A DNA stretch of 64,000 bases, from NCBI RefSeq assembly GCF_002575655.3, contig NC_053040.3, positions 352,909,267-352,973,266 on the forward strand. The letters are read 5' to 3'. The position numbers were made by a program, and so were the translations under genes. How positions within the stretch are numbered: position 1 is the first letter of the stretch; each line of letters opens with the position of its first letter. Below, in pieces: positions 1 to 12,292 of this stretch. Below the pieces are notes generated by a model that saw nothing but the letters and a program-made list of their open reading frames with translations, did no database searches and had not been told where the DNA came from. The DNA is from Aegilops tauschii subsp. strangulata. Lineage: Eukaryota; Streptophyta; Magnoliopsida; Poales; Poaceae.

Positions 1-387
1 AGTTGGTGCAGTTCTAAACAAAGCGTCGTGGTGGGATCTACATGTGAAGCGGAGTACATAGCTGCTTCGGAAGCAGCAAATGAAGGAGTCTGGATGAAGG
101 AGTTCATATCCGATCTAGGTGTCATACCTAGTGCATTGGGTCCTATGAAAATCTTTTGTGACAATACTGGTGCAATTGCCTTGGCAAAGGAATCAAGATT
201 TCACAAGAGAACCAAGCACAACAAAAGACGCTTCAATTCCATTCGGGATTTAGTCCAGGTGGGAGACATAGAAATTTGCAAGATACATACGGATCTGAAT
301 GTTGCAGACCCGTTGACTAAGCCTCTTCCACGAGAAAAACATGATCAGCACCAAGGCTCCATGGGTGTAAGAATCATTACTGTGTAA
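1..387 (+). CDS. Copia polyprotein C-terminus: RNase H domain (partial)
   Basis: This is the last part of a copia Gag-Pol polyprotein. The frame is open from base 1 to a TAA at 385-387. It carries the typical copia RNase H motifs: SSKQS near the start, then STCEAEYIAAS, then a DNTGAIALA block, a K-T-KHN...F..IRD block, and the terminal DPLTKPLP motif that ends most copia polyproteins. RNase H degrades the RNA strand of the RNA-DNA hybrid during reverse transcription in the virus-like particle. No stop or frameshift is visible here, unlike most other coding remnants in the window. This fits A being the innermost, and so one of the youngest, insertions. The upstream domains are outside the window. 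Confidence 0.9.
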   Translation, partial: SWCSSKQSVVVGSTCEAEYIAASEAANEGVWMKEFISDLGVIPSALGPMKIFCDNTGAIALAKESRFHKRTKHNKRRFNSIRDLVQVGDIEICKIHTDLNVADPLTKPLPREKHDQHQGSMGVRIITV

Positions 388-409
388 TCTAGATTATTGA
401 CTCTAGTGC

Positions 410-420
410 AAGTGGGAGAC
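410..420 (+). other. Polypurine tract of copia A
   Basis: AAGTGGGAGAC lies directly upstream of the 3' LTR. This is the usual plus-strand primer position and sequence for the BARE/Angela group. Confidence 0.8.
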
Positions 421-2130
421 TGAAGGAAATATGCCCTAGAGGCAATAATAAAGTATTATTTATTTCCTTATATCATGATAAATGTTTATTATTCATGCTA
501 GAATTGTATTAACCGGAAACATAATACATGTGTGAATATATAGACAAACAGAGTGTCACTAGTATGCCTCTACTTGACTAGCTCGTTAATCAAAGATGGT
601 TATGTTTCCTAGCCATAGACATAAGTTGTCATTTGATTAACGAGATCACCTCATTAGGAGAATGACGTGATTGACTTGACCCATTCCATTAGCTTAGCAC
701 TCGATCGTTTAGTATGTTGCTATTGCTTTCTTCATGACTTATACATGTTCCTATGACTATGAGATTATGCAACTCCTGTTTACCAGAAGAACACTTTGTG
801 TGCTACCAAACGTCACAACGTAAATGGGTGATTATAAAGGTGCTCTACAGGTGTCTCCAAAGGTACTTGTTGGGTTGGCGTATTTCGAGATTAGGATTTG
901 TCACTCCAATTGTCGGAGAGGTATCTCTGGGCCCACTCGGTAATGCACATCACTATAAGCCTTGCAAGCATTGTGACTAATGAGTTAGTTGCGGGATGAT
1001 GTGTTACGGAACGAGTAAAGAGACTTTCCGGTAACGAGATTGAACTAGGTATCGAGATACCGATGATCAAATCTCGGGCAAGTAACATACCAGTGACAAA
1101 GGGAACAACGTATGTTGTTATGCGGTCTGACCGATAAAGATCTTCGTAGAATATGTGGGAGCCAATATGGGTATCCAGGTCCCGCTATTGGTTATTGACC
1201 GGAGACGTGTCTCGGTCATGTCTACATAGTTCTCGAACCCATAGGGTCCGCACGCTTAACGTTACAATGACCGTTTTATTGAGTTTTGATGTACCGAAGG
1301 AGTTCGGAGTCCCGGATGAGATCAGGGATATGACGAGGAGTCTCGAAATGGTCGAGACATAAAAATCGATATATTGGACGACTATATTCGGACTTCGGAA
1401 AGGTTCCGAGTGATTCGGGTATTTTTCGGAGTACCGGAGAGTTACGGGAATTCGTGTTGGGCCTTAATGGGCCATACGGGAAAGGAGAGAAAGGCCTCAA
1501 AAGGTGGCCGCACCCCTCTCCATGGTCTGGTCCGAATTGGACTAGGGAAGGGGGGCGCACCCTTCCTTCTTTCTCCTTCCCCCTTCCCTTCTCCTACTCC
1601 CACAAGGAAAGGAGGAGTCCTACTCCCGGTGGGAGTAGGACTCCCCCCTATGGCGCGCCTCTCCTCTTGGCCGGCTGCCTCCCCCTTGCTCCTTTATATA
1701 CGGGGGCAGGGGGGCACTCCAGAGACAGAACAATTGATCCTTGAGATCTTTTAGCCGTGTGCGGTGCCCCCTTCCACCATATTACACCTCGATAATACCG
1801 TTGCGGAGCTTAGGCGAAGCCCTGCGTCGGTGGAACATCATCATCGTCACCATGCCGTCGTGCTGACGAAACTCTCCCTCAACACTCGGCTGGATCGGAG
1901 TTCGAGGGACGTCATCGAGCTGAACGTGTGTAGAACTCGGAGGTGCCGTACGTTCGGTACTTGATCGGTCGGATCGTGAAGACGTACGACTACATCAACC
2001 GCGTTGTGATAACGCTTCCGCTGTCGGTCTACGAGGGTACGTGGACAACACTCTCCCCTCTCGTTGATATGCATCACCATGATCTTGCGTGTGCGTAGGA
2101 TTTTTTTTGAAATTCCTATGTTTCCCAGCA
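421..2130 (+). repeat. 3' LTR of copia A (about 1.71 kb)
   Basis: The LTR starts TGAAGGAAATATGCCCTAG (TGTTGG is usual in the family) and ends TTTCCCAGCA, giving TG...CA ends. Large parts are the reverse-complement counterpart of the - strand copia LTR at 42469-43780. The length suits BARE/Angela LTRs. Confidence 0.88.
1693..1700 (+). promoter_or_regulatory. TATA box of copia A LTR
   Basis: TTTATATA followed by a GC-rich stretch, about 430 bases before the LTR end. This is the expected place for the LTR promoter. Confidence 0.6.
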
Positions 2131-2490
2131 CCCCTCCCCTCCCCAACACCTCTCCTCCTCCGCGTGTGCTTGGCGAAGCCCTGCCGGAGAACTGTCACCC
2201 CACCACCACCACGCCGTCGTGCTGCTGTTGGAGTCTTCTTCCACAACCTCTCCCTCCTCCTTGTTGGATCAAGGCGCGGAAGACATCACCGGGCTGCACG
2301 TGTGTTGAACGCGAAGGCACCGTTGTTCGGTGCTTGGATCGGATTCTGCCGCGATCTGAATCGCTACGTGTACGACTCCCTCATCCGCGTTCTTGCAACG
2401 CTTCCGCATCGCGATCTTCAACGGTATGAAGATGCACTCTGATCTTGGTGATGCGTAGAAAATTTTAATTTCTGCAATGATCCCCAACAC
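2131..2490 (+). repeat. Tail of a second copia LTR (copia B)
   Basis: This stretch repeats the last third of a BARE/Angela-type LTR. It has the GCGAAGCCCTGCCGGAGA and ACGCCGTCGTGCTG blocks also present near 1815-1870, and it ends ATGATCCCCAACA. Only the 3' end of the LTR is present, because copia A is inserted in it; the rest must lie left of A, outside the window. B itself seems to have inserted in the gypsy interior that begins at 2491. Confidence 0.75.
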
Positions 2491-5400
2491 TAGCAAGGTG
2501 GCCCATGAATTAAATACGAAGCCAAGCGCGGGGAAAAACCATGAGAAACAGGGTTGTATAGGAGAGTCTGGTTTCGATCCTATGGAACTGTGGGTTATGG
2601 GCCCACTATGTGAGTTAAAAGTAGGAAGGGCGGAGACGTCTTGCGTGATCATGCAAGCAAGGCATGTCAAAGGGTAGCCTGTCGATTATGTCGGCAACAA
2701 TGTCGGTACCAAGGGCGAGGGACGAAGAGAACCATTTTCCCGCTCGTTGAACGAGGTGGACCAATAGGCAAGGTTCTCGTCCATCGGTGGTTACCGGAAT
2801 GTCATCAACAAAAGCAACAGGGTCTTACTGACAGAATTGCACACTGAGGTGTTAACATAAGCAGGGAATTAATACTGCTTAGATCATAATGATCACCAGA
2901 AAGGTTAGACAAAACAATGGAAAGGAAAATGTGTTTAAGCACATATTTCAGGGGTATATCCTTCCCATGGGCAAGCAAAGCATGATATCCATGAAGGGAT
3001 ATAACGTAGAAAACCCTTTAGGAAAAGGAAGAGAAATTCCATGCCATTATCCATACAACAGTGTTTGGATAATTGAGCAAGAAACATTTAGCACTGGGCT
3101 TCAAATGTTCTTGTTGAAAATCGGAGTACCACAGACAAGCTTCGAGATAACATTGACATGGTCTTCAAGCAAAGGTCGGACTTTGGATGCAGGAAGGATC
3201 CATCAGGAACAACTTGTAGAATAAGTCTTACAATTTCCTCATGGAAGAATAGATAACCTTGCTAAAATGGAAACTATAACAATAGGTCCTCCGGCCAGTT
3301 GTGCTAGGCATGACATCACCCTACCGGGTCTTATAAAGACCAATGTTATAACTCTTGGATATATGTTCCAACCATCATATCTGACCGAGATTCAGATCTG
3401 ATTGGTGTCAGGATACCTCAGACTCGGGATGCCTGAGAAGAAAAGGTGCAACACCAATTGACGAGATGACATTGTAAGATTCTCGGGAAATGAACTATGG
3501 AAGCGAGTTCTGAACAAGGGTTCATCATTAAGCCAAGGAGAGGATGGGGAGGTGGTTGATGGACTCAGCGATATTTCAACGAGATATCCAAAAAGATGGA
3601 TCTCCACAATTATGTGAACAAGGAGATAACATTTGTCAGATCAAATGATATAATGATGTATGTTCGAGGAAAACATCCACAATTAAACATAGGTTGACAG
3701 GTGCACCCGAAATATGGGATGGGTTGCATGATAAATGTGAGAATGATGACTTAATGAACAAAAGAATTAAAATGAATCAATTGATCATTCACTTCAAAGC
3801 AATAGGGTTAGAAGTTTTAAATTCACACATCATTGTTCAATTGCCGGTATTCCAGTTAGAAACAACACGGGGACCAAGAAAGAATGGTGATGGTGAGAAG
3901 TATCACTATACCAAGAATTCTTAAGAGGTGGAGTAATCCTCACGACATTCTTGACATAAAATATGGTAATACTCCAAGGTAAAGAAGAACAAATGCTGGA
4001 TAGCAAGGAACTCAAGGTATAACACAGAACACGAACAAGTTTGTGTTGGAGGGAAGGCAATAAAGTGGTTGATGGCAACACAAATCATCAAGGGCAAGGA
4101 TGGTATTTCCCATCATGAATTCAATTGATATCCTAGAAGAGCTCAGAATGCTGATGATGATCACGACACATTTGTCGAGAGATTTCATGAAGATGTAATC
4201 GATCGGCGATGACATCAAGTTAAAGGAATGATGAAGCAAAAGGTTATTGGGACCATGGGTACGACACAAACTCGAAATCAAGTTTGTTGTTCAAGGAGAA
4301 ATGATATGACGAGGAGGATCAACGTAAGATTAGCTCACCATCGAAATTTGTGCTCTGGGAAGAAGGACCAGGTAGCATAGTTAAAATTATCATGACAATG
4401 ATATAGCCAAACAGGCTAGGAATGGCATGATCGGGTACAAACTCGTACGCAAATAAGATTACTAAGAGTTGTTGAACCGTCGTGCGGACTCGGTTCAGTT
4501 ATCGATGCCTTTGAGTGTTTCATAACTCAGAGCCCGTGAAAAATTGGAATCAGTGAGAAGGTAATACTTGATGAAGAACTCATATGAGGTTATGCAGTTC
4601 CATGATAATCTCGAGATACCAGGGGGGCAATGCTCGACGACGGATCAAAGTAGAGGTTGGACTAGGGTATTGCTCTGCAGAAGACAAGTGCTTAAACTTG
4701 CACGAGAAATGGTATTTAAAGGAGAACATGGTCAGAACCACGATTGCAAAAGGCCAGATCCCAGATATAATATGAACTTATACCAAGGGAATAATTAATT
4801 TAAGAAAAGCTTTAATCATAAGATCTACATCGTGTCCATGGGCATGAACGCAAAGTTCAAGGTTGACTCCCACTTCTTCAATGCATAACCTTTCATTCAC
4901 TTCTCGCGTTTGATGAAGTTGCAGTGTTGAAAATTTTATCTGGCAAAATACCAGAAGAGTATGACTCATGAAAACTTTCGAGTTCACACATATTATGAAA
5001 GGCATAGGTTCAACCCATCGGGGCATCGTGGAAACATATACCACAAGCTTCAATAGTAAATATCACCAGTTCGAAAGCAGAGCATGGTTGGCCAAATCAA
5101 GGTAGGATTTACCAAAGGCATTATGTATCAGGGAAAGAACTTCCAAAGTGATTGAATATGAAGGACGTTGTCGGATAAAATCCAACAAGGTTCTGATGGT
5201 CCATAAAGGATCTGATGTGAGTATCGGCACACAACCAGAGGAAGAATCAATGCAAAGACCTTGGATTATAGAAACAACTAAGTAACTTAGAGCTCAATTG
5301 CAAAGGGATTATGATTTACAAAGAGAAGGATCAGAAACAGACGCTCTGATCAAGGATGGATAAGTTCAATAGACATAGGGGCAAAATTGACGACAATTTG

Positions 5401-6207
5401 ATTGGCGAGAACCAGCTCACGTTTCAAATGACGTATGAGCTGGAAGGATGAATTCTAGGATCTGATTGAGGATTGCGAGCATTCGCAACAAATTGAATCA
5501 ACGGATTCAAAATGATAATGACAAGAGATGCCAATAAGATTACGAGACTTAAGATTAATCATAATGCAAGTAAGCAAGAATTTCAAGAGCAAAAAGGCTC
5601 CTGAGGATTTTCGGAAGATTGAATGGTATTTTGAACACTTTTGCGAAATACTTGAATCAACTGGGGATGAGCGGATACTCGGTAAGTGCGAGAATTATCC
5701 GTAGGGGTATTCAGGTGGCAAAGAACTGCAAGGCAGTAGGCACAAAGTATTCTCGGAATAACAGAGAGAATTTTGGGATATCTTGTAATAACAAGATCAA
5801 CTGGGAAACATTGTATGAATGGCGAGTATACGTGGGTATCCATAGGAGTTTATCGATGGAAGGGAATTGCAAAAGCGATGAACACGAGTTCTCGGGTTAA
5901 CAGCGGAGAGTGTCTTCAGGGTCTTCACGTGTAGCAGACGATCATCAGTAATAAGGGGCTCTCCGGGTGAAAGTGATAACGAGATCCTAATGTTAGATTT
6001 AGCAAAATTCATTTAACCCGAATAGGAGAGAGATCAGAGTCCCATAGTAAAGGTCGAGGAGTAAAAGATCCTAGTACCACCCAATGGCGACGTGGGCCCA
6101 TAAGACACACATCCATGTTAGTAAAAGTTTTTGCAATGTCTAGAATCGACTTCGGCCAAGGAGTTTGGAAGGGGGATTCCTACAGGCAGTCGGCTCTGAT
6201 ACCAACT
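2491..6207 (-). other. Interior of the long-LTR gypsy element, no coding domain seen
   Basis: About 3.7 kb without a long ORF on either strand. The longest ORFs are roughly 90-110 codons and look random. I could not find gag, protease, RT or integrase motifs. The sequence is AT-rich compared with the LTR. It could be a long leader, a degenerate coding region, or the interior of a non-autonomous derivative mobilised in trans. The part nearest the LTR (about 5900-6190) reads like a leader downstream of the primer-binding site. Confidence 0.5.
6192..6204 (-). other. Primer-binding site, initiator tRNA-Met type
   Basis: On the - strand, TGGTATCAGAGCC follows the LTR end (GCGTCACA) after a few bases. 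TGGTATCAGAGC is the classic complement of the 3' end of plant initiator methionine tRNA and fixes the element's orientation. Confidence 0.88.
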
Positions 6208-9150
6208 TGTGACGCCCCCGATTCAATCGTACACTAATCATGCACGCAAACGTGTATGATCAAGATCAGGGACTCACGGGAAGATATCACAACACAACTC
6301 TAAAACATAAATAAGTCATACAAGCATCATAATACAAGCCAGGGGCCTCGAGGGCTCGAATACAAGTGCTCGATCATAGACGAGTCAGCGGAAGCAACAA
6401 TATCTGAGTACATACATAAGTTAAACAAGTTTTCCTTAAGAAGGCTAGCACAAACTGGGATACAGATCGAAAGAGGCGCATGCCTCCTGCCTGGGATCCT
6501 CCTAACTACTCCTGGTCGTCGTCAGCGGGCTGCACGTAGTAGTAGGCACCTCCGGTGTAGTAGGAGTCATCGTCGACGGTGGCGTCTGGCTCCTGGGCTC
6601 CGGCATCTGGTTGCGACAACCAGGTAGAAGGGAAATGGGGAAAAGGTGGAGAAAAGCAACCGTGAGTACTCATCCAAAGTACTCGCAAGCAAGGAGCTAC
6701 ACTACATATGCATGGGTATATGTGTAAAGGGCCATATCGGTGGACTGAACTGCAGAATGCCAGAATAAGAGGGGGATAGCTAATCCTGTCGAAGACTACG
6801 CTTCTAGCCACCTCCATCTTGCAGCATCTAGAAGAGAGTAGATGGTAAGTTCACCAAGTAGCATCGCATAGCATAATCCTACCCGGCGATCCCCTCCTCG
6901 TCGCCCTATTAGAGAGCGATCACCGGGTTGTATCTGGCACTTGGAAGGGTGTGTTTTATTAAGTATCCGGTTCTAGTTGTCATAAGGTCAAGGTACAACT
7001 CCGGGTCGTCCTTTTACCGAGGGACACGGCTATTCGAATAGATAAACTTCCCTGCAGGGGTGCACCACATAACCCAACACGCTCGATCCCATTTGGCCGG
7101 ACACACTTTCCTGGGTCATGCCCGGCCTCGGGAGATCAACACGTCGCGGCCCCACCTAGGCACAACAGAGAGGTCAGCACGCCGGTCTAAATCCTATGGC
7201 GCAGGGGTCTGGGCCCATCGCCCATTGCACACCTGCACGTTGCGAGGGCGGCCAGAAGCAGACCTAGCCTAGCAGGCGTTCCAGTCCAATCTGGCGCGCG
7301 CCGCTCAGTCGCTGACGTCATGAAGGCTTCGGCTGATACCACGACGTCAGGTGCCCATAACTGTTCCCGCGTAGTTGGTTAGTGCATATAGACCAAATGG
7401 CCAGACTCAGATCAAATACCAAGAACTCGTTAAGCGTGTTATTTTGAAGTAACCGCGGACGCCGACCAGGGCCAGGCCCACCTCTCTCCTAGGTGGTCTC
7501 GACCCGCCCTGTCGCTCCGCCACAAGTAACAGTCGGGGGCCGTCAGGAACCCAGGCCCACCTCTACCGGGATGGAGCCACCTGTCCTTTCAGCCCCCTCA
7601 TCAGAATCACTTGCGGGTACTCAACGAGCTGACCCGACTTTAGTCACCACATGTGTCATGTATATAAAGTATATAGTATATACTCGTGATCACCTCCCAA
7701 AGTGATCACGACCCAGTAGTATAGCATGGCAGACGGACAAGAGTGTAGGGCCACTGATGGAAAACTAGCATCCTATACTAAGCAGTAGGATAGCAGGTAA
7801 GGGTAACAATTGTAGCAACAATGACAGGCTATGCAGCAGAATAGGATTAATCGAAAGCAATAACATGCTACACTCTTCTAATGCAAGTAGTATAGAGAAG
7901 AATAGGCGATATCTGGTGATCAAGGGGGGGGCTTGCCTGGTTGCTCTGGCAAGAAGGAAGGGTCCTCAACACCGTAGTCGAACTGGGGGTCGCCGGCAGT
8001 ATTGGGGTCTATCGGAAAGAAGTAACGGAGGGGGAACACAATAAATAACAGAGCAATCAAGCATCATAAAGTGTAACATGGCATTACGAAGTGCCAGAGG
8101 TGACCTAACGTAGTAGTAGGTGCTACCGGCGAAGGGGGGAAACATCCGGGAAAGTATTCCTGGTGTTTGACGTTTTCGGACAAATGAACCGGAGGGGAAA
8201 AGTTGCGTGTTTGCTATGCTAGGGATGTGTGGCGGATGAACGGGCTATGTATTCGGATTCGTCTTGTCGTTCTGAGCAACTTTCATGTACAAAGTTTTCC
8301 CATAGGAGCTACGGTTTATTTTATATTAATTTTTAAAGATTTTACTCAATTTATAAATTATTATTATTGATTTAATTCGAAAATGGTATTACTGCCTCAG
8401 CATGACGTCAGCATGACATCATCAGGCAACAGGGGTGTTGACGGGTCAAGCTGACGTGTGGGTCCCGCATGTCATTGACTGCAACTAACTAACCAGGTTA
8501 ATTAGTTTAGTTAACATATTAGTTAAGTTAACTAACGGTAGTTAACTAGGTTAATTAAACATAATTAATTGAGTTAATTAATTAATGATGATGATTATTA
8601 TTATTATTTTAAATCTTTTTTAATAACGTTCTGGGGTGGGGCCCCCTTGTCATAGGGCCAGTGGGCCTTAGCGGGCTCGGTGCTAACGGGCGCGGTTGCT
8701 GGGACGGAGCCCCGTGAGCGTGCGGGCGCGTGGGCGCCGATTGGGCTGGTCCCGGGCGAGGCCAGCCGGCGCACGGGCGGTCGGTGGAGGCCGCGAGGCG
8801 TGCGCGACCAACGGCCAGCGGCGACGCCAGGAGAGGGGCGATGCCATGGCCGAGTGGACCGGAGCAGGGGGCGCGGCGGCCGGGCGGGACGGACCCGAGC
8901 GATGGCTAGCGAGGGGGGCCGCGGCCGCGGCGAGGCCAGCCGCCAGTGGCCGGAGTGGAAGTGACGGGAGGAGCACCGGGCGGCGCCGGAGCGGGCGTGA
9001 GGTGAGCGCGTGCTGCCCAGAGCGTGAGATCCGGCACGCGGGCGCGTGTGCGCGCGGTGGCGCACCGAGGGAGGCGCGGACGGCGCGGGGACAGGGGAAG
9101 GAGGAGGGCGGAGGCCGTGGCCTCACCGGGATTTGTAGGGACGGGGCAGC

Positions 9151-9171
9151 GGGGGGGGGGGGGGGGGGGGG
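9151..9171 (+). repeat. Homopolymer of 21 G
   Basis: An uninterrupted G run in the GC-rich core of the long LTR. It may be partly a sequencing or assembly artefact in length. Confidence 0.9.
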
Positions 9172-9581
9172 CGAGGAGGTCGTCGGGGACTACTCGGACG
9201 GAGTGGAGGCAGGCCGGCGGGGAGGAGGAAGAAGGCCGGCGAGGTCCTCGGGCGGCGGCGTCGGGGTGGCGATGAGGCGTGGCCACGGCTTCACGTGGTG
9301 TCGCGTGAGGGAGAGGAGGGTGAGGAGGCAACGGCGACGGCAGGCGACGGCGCTCCGGGGCGGTGGCGTCGACGGGATCGGGGCGGCACCGGGCGGCGGT
9401 GGCGGGGCCGGGTGCCTCCGATCCCGATCTGGATCGGGGAGGGGGCGCAGAAGGGGTAAGTGGGACGAGTGGGGGAGAGTGGGTGCGGTCGGTTAGGTTT
9501 TCCACCGACAGGGGGGCTATGAGGACGGGGTGGGCTGGCTTGGTGGCCGACTGGGCCGGCCTGTTGGGTCGGTTGGCCCAT

Positions 9582-9597
9582 GGGGGGGGGGGGGGGG
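9582..9597 (+). repeat. Homopolymer of 16 G
   Basis: A second G run in the same LTR, at the edge where the sequence turns AT-rich. Confidence 0.9.
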
Positions 9598-10050
9598 TTC
9601 TTTTGTTTTAGCTTAGTTACAGTTTTCTATCTTCTATTCTCTTTTGTTTCTTCTTTTCTGTTTAATTTTTTTTATGAAATACCCAAGTTGTACCTAAAAT
9701 ATTATTAACACTTATGCCACTACCTCAATTAACTTGGCACCTAATATAAAATAGTTTGTAAATGTTTATTATTTTATAATCATTTAACTAATTGTTTTTG
9801 CTGCTATTTTATTCATTTTTGAGTATTTACTCATTTTATACAAGTGTGGTTCTCCACCATTATTACTTAGGATTTATTTGTCCCAGCTTGAACATTTTAG
9901 TTTTAACCTTTGAAAACTTTAATTGTTTGACTTGATTTTAAATTTGAAATTTGAACGGGATTTGAATCATCGCAAGATTAACAACAGTAATCGTGGTGAC
10001 GTGGCATCATTAGCGGAGGGTTACTGTAGCGTAACTATCCGGGCGTCACA

Positions 10051-10452
10051 GTGATAGTGTCTGGAGAACCCTACCAATCACTATCTTATCTGGAAGATTA
10101 ACTCCCACTTGACTCAAGCGATTGTAGCACCCAGATATTCTGAGCACATGCTCACTGGCTGAGGTATTCTCCTCCATCTTGTAGGCAAAGAACTTGTCGG
10201 AGGTCTCATACCTCCCAACATGGGCATGAGCCTGAAATACCAATTTCAGGTCTTGGAACATCTCATATGTTCCATGGCGTTCAAAAACGTCTTTGGAGCC
10301 CCGATTCTAAGCCGTAAAGCATGGCGCACTAAACTATCAAGTAGTCGGCTAAACGTGTCTGCCAGATGTTCACAACATCCACAGATGACGCTAGAGGGGT
10401 TGGCAGACCGAGCGGCGCATCAAGGACATAAGCCTTCTGTGCAGCAGTGAGG
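10051..10452 (-). pseudogene. Copia C gag, N-terminal fragment (broken)
   Basis: The - strand encodes recognisable copia Gag: an LTAAQKAYVLDAPLG block near 10445-10400, then CAMLYGLESGLQRR, then MFQDLKLVFQAHA and KMEENTSASEHVLR in the ORF from 10261. Gag forms the particle shell. It is broken by a TAG after the DYLIV block, by at least one frameshift between the GLQRR and MFQDLK blocks, and finally by the gypsy LTR at 10050, which supplies the stop of the last ORF. The family's gag is several hundred residues longer. Confidence 0.75.
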
Positions 10453-10754
10453 ACAATCCTCAGACTACGGCCCTAGTCCGCATAATTGCTTACAATATCT
10501 TTCAACTTAGTCTTTCTCTAGGAACATATTAAAACACGGAGCTACAATGCGAGCTACTGATTTCCAACGTAATTTGCAAAGACAACTTAGACTATTGTTC
10601 ATGATAAAGAGTTCAATTAATCATATTACCTAAGAACTCCCACTCAAATCAACATCCCTCCCGTTGTCCGAGTGTAACACGATCCAAATTCACCAACCCA
10701 AGTCCGATCATCACGTGAGATGAGGTGGTTTCACTGGTGAACATCTCCATGTTG
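10453..10754 (-). other. Copia C leader, distal part
   Basis: Non-coding sequence between the gag start and the Sabrina insertion. With 20951-22342 it forms the long untranslated leader typical of BARE/Angela elements; the two are continuous once the insertion and one TSD copy are removed. Confidence 0.65.
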
Positions 10755-10759
10755 ATCAT
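10755..10759. repeat. TSD (left) of Sabrina-type copy 1
   Basis: ATCAT, matched by 20951-20955. Confidence 0.9.
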
Positions 10760-12278
10760 TGATGACCCACGAGTATAGGGGATCTATCATTGTCCTTTCG
10801 ATAAGTAAGAGTGTCGAACCCAACGAGGAGCAGAAGGAAATGACAAGCGGTTTTCAGTAAGGTATTCTGTGCAAGCACTGAAATTATCGTTAACAGATAG
10901 TTTTGTGATAAGGTAATTTGTAACGGGCAACAAGTAATGAAAGTAAATAAGGTGCAGCAAGACGGCCCAATCCTTTTTGTAGCAAAGGACAAGCCTGGAC
11001 AAACTCATATGAAGGAAAACGCTCCCGAGGACACATGGGAATTATCGTCAAGCTAGTTTTCATCACGCTCATATGATTCGCGTTCGTTACTTTGATAATT
11101 TGATATGTGGGTGGACCGGTGCTTGGGTACTGCCCTTTCTTGGACAAGCATCCCACTTGTGATTAACCCCTATTGCAAGCATCCGCAACTACAAAAGAAG
11201 TATTAAGGTAAACCTAACCATAGCATGAAACAAATCGATCCAAATCAGCCCCTTACGAAGCAACGCATAAACTAGGGTTTAAGCTTCTGTCACTCTAGCA
11301 ACCCATCATCTACTTATTACTTCCCAATGCCTTCCTCTAGGCCCAAACAATGGTGAAGTGTCATGTAGTCAACGTTCACATAACACCACTAGAGGAAAGA
11401 CAACATACATCTCATCAAAATATCGAACGAATACCAAATTCACATGACTACTTATAGCAAGACTTCTCCCATGTCCTCAGGAACAAACGTAACTACTCAC
11501 AAATCATATTCATGTTCATAATCCGAGGAGTATTAATATGCATAAAGGATCTGAACATATAATCTTCCACCAAATAAACCAACTAGCATCAACTACAAGG
11601 AGTAATCAACACTACTAGCAACCCACAGGTACCAATCTGAGGTTTTGAGACAAAGATTGGATACAAGAGATGAACTAGGGTTTGAGAGGAGATGGTGCTG
11701 GTGAAGATGTTGATGGAGATTGACCCCCTCCCGATGAGAGGATCATTGGTGATGACGATGGTGATGATTTCCCCCTCCCGGAGGGATGTTTCCCCGGCAG
11801 AACAGCTCCGCCGGAGCCCTAGATTGGTTCCGCCAAGGTTCCGCCTCGTGGCGGCGGTGTTTCGTCCCGAAAGCTTCCTCCTAATTTTTTCCAGGGTGAA
11901 AGACTTCATATAGTAGAAGATGGGCACCGGAGGCCTGCCAGTGGGCCCACGAGGTAGGGGGCGCGCCCAGGGAGGTAGGGCGCGCCCCCACCCTCGTGGA
12001 TGGTGGGTGGCCCCCTCTGGTACTTTCTTCGCTTAGTATTTTTTATTAATTCCAAAAACATCCTCCTTGAAGTTTCATGACTTTTGGAGCTGTGCAGAAT
12101 AGGTCTCTAATATTTGCTCCTTTTCCAGCCCAGAATTCCAGCTGCCAGCATTCTCCCTCTTCATGTAAACCTTGTAAAATAAGAGAGAATAGGAATAAGT
12201 ATTGTGACATAATGTGTAATAACAGCCCATAATGCAATAAATATCAATATAAAAGCATGATGCAAAATGGACGTATCA
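10760..12278 (-). repeat. 3' LTR of Sabrina-type copy 1
   Basis: It starts on the - strand at 12278 with TGATACGTCC and ends at 10760. It pairs with 19431-20950, with many scattered substitutions that indicate an insertion of some age. Confidence 0.92.
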
Positions 12279-12279
12279 A

Positions 12280-12292
12280 CTCCCCCAAGCTT
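12280..12292 (-). other. Polypurine tract of Sabrina-type copy 1
   Basis: AAGCTTGGGGGAG on the - strand, followed by T and the 3' LTR. The identical 13-mer recurs at 13797-13809 and 18874-18886. Confidence 0.85.

Larger units (their letters stand above)
1..2130 (+). mobile_element. Copia LTR retrotransposon A (BARE/Angela/WIS type), 3' part only
   Basis: The window opens inside a Ty1/copia element on the + strand. The order is the end of pol (RNase H), a short spacer, a polypurine tract and a complete 3' LTR ending at 2130. The LTR start and end resemble the BARE/Angela/WIS group of Triticeae elements. The element is inserted in the LTR of a second copia element, whose tail follows directly at 2131. 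The 5' part and the left target-site duplication lie outside the window. Confidence 0.9.
2491..10050 (-). mobile_element. Long-LTR Ty3/gypsy element (Del/Tekay-like), 5' part, apparently non-autonomous
   Basis: On the - strand this reads LTR (10050 to 6208), primer-binding site (6204-6192), then about 3.7 kb of interior without recognisable gag or pol. The LTR ends TGTGACGCCC...GGGCGTCACA (one strand) are those of long-LTR chromovirus-like gypsy elements of Triticeae. The element interrupts the gag of copia C at 10050/10051. The interior is cut on the left by copia B. The 3' LTR is not in the window. Superfamily is likely; the exact family is unknown to me. Confidence 0.7.
6208..10050 (-). 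repeat. 5' LTR of the long-LTR gypsy element (3,843 bp)
   Basis: The ends are TGTGACGCC at 6208 and GGGCGTCACA at 10050, forming a 9-10 base terminal inverted repeat. The middle (about 8620-9560) is very GC-rich with CpG-dense sequence and two long G runs, flanked by AT-rich DNA (8300-8620 and 9600-10000). ORFs of up to 266 codons in the GC-rich part overlap on both strands and are composition artefacts. A 3.8-kb LTR is long but within what Del/Tekay-type elements show. I did not see a nested insertion in it. Confidence 0.75.

Noticed and set aside
8604..9505. Long overlapping ORFs on both strands (up to 266 codons)
   Set aside because: They lie in a CpG-dense, stop-poor part of an LTR, are open in several frames at once and consist of Arg, Gly, Pro and Ala runs. 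They are composition artefacts.
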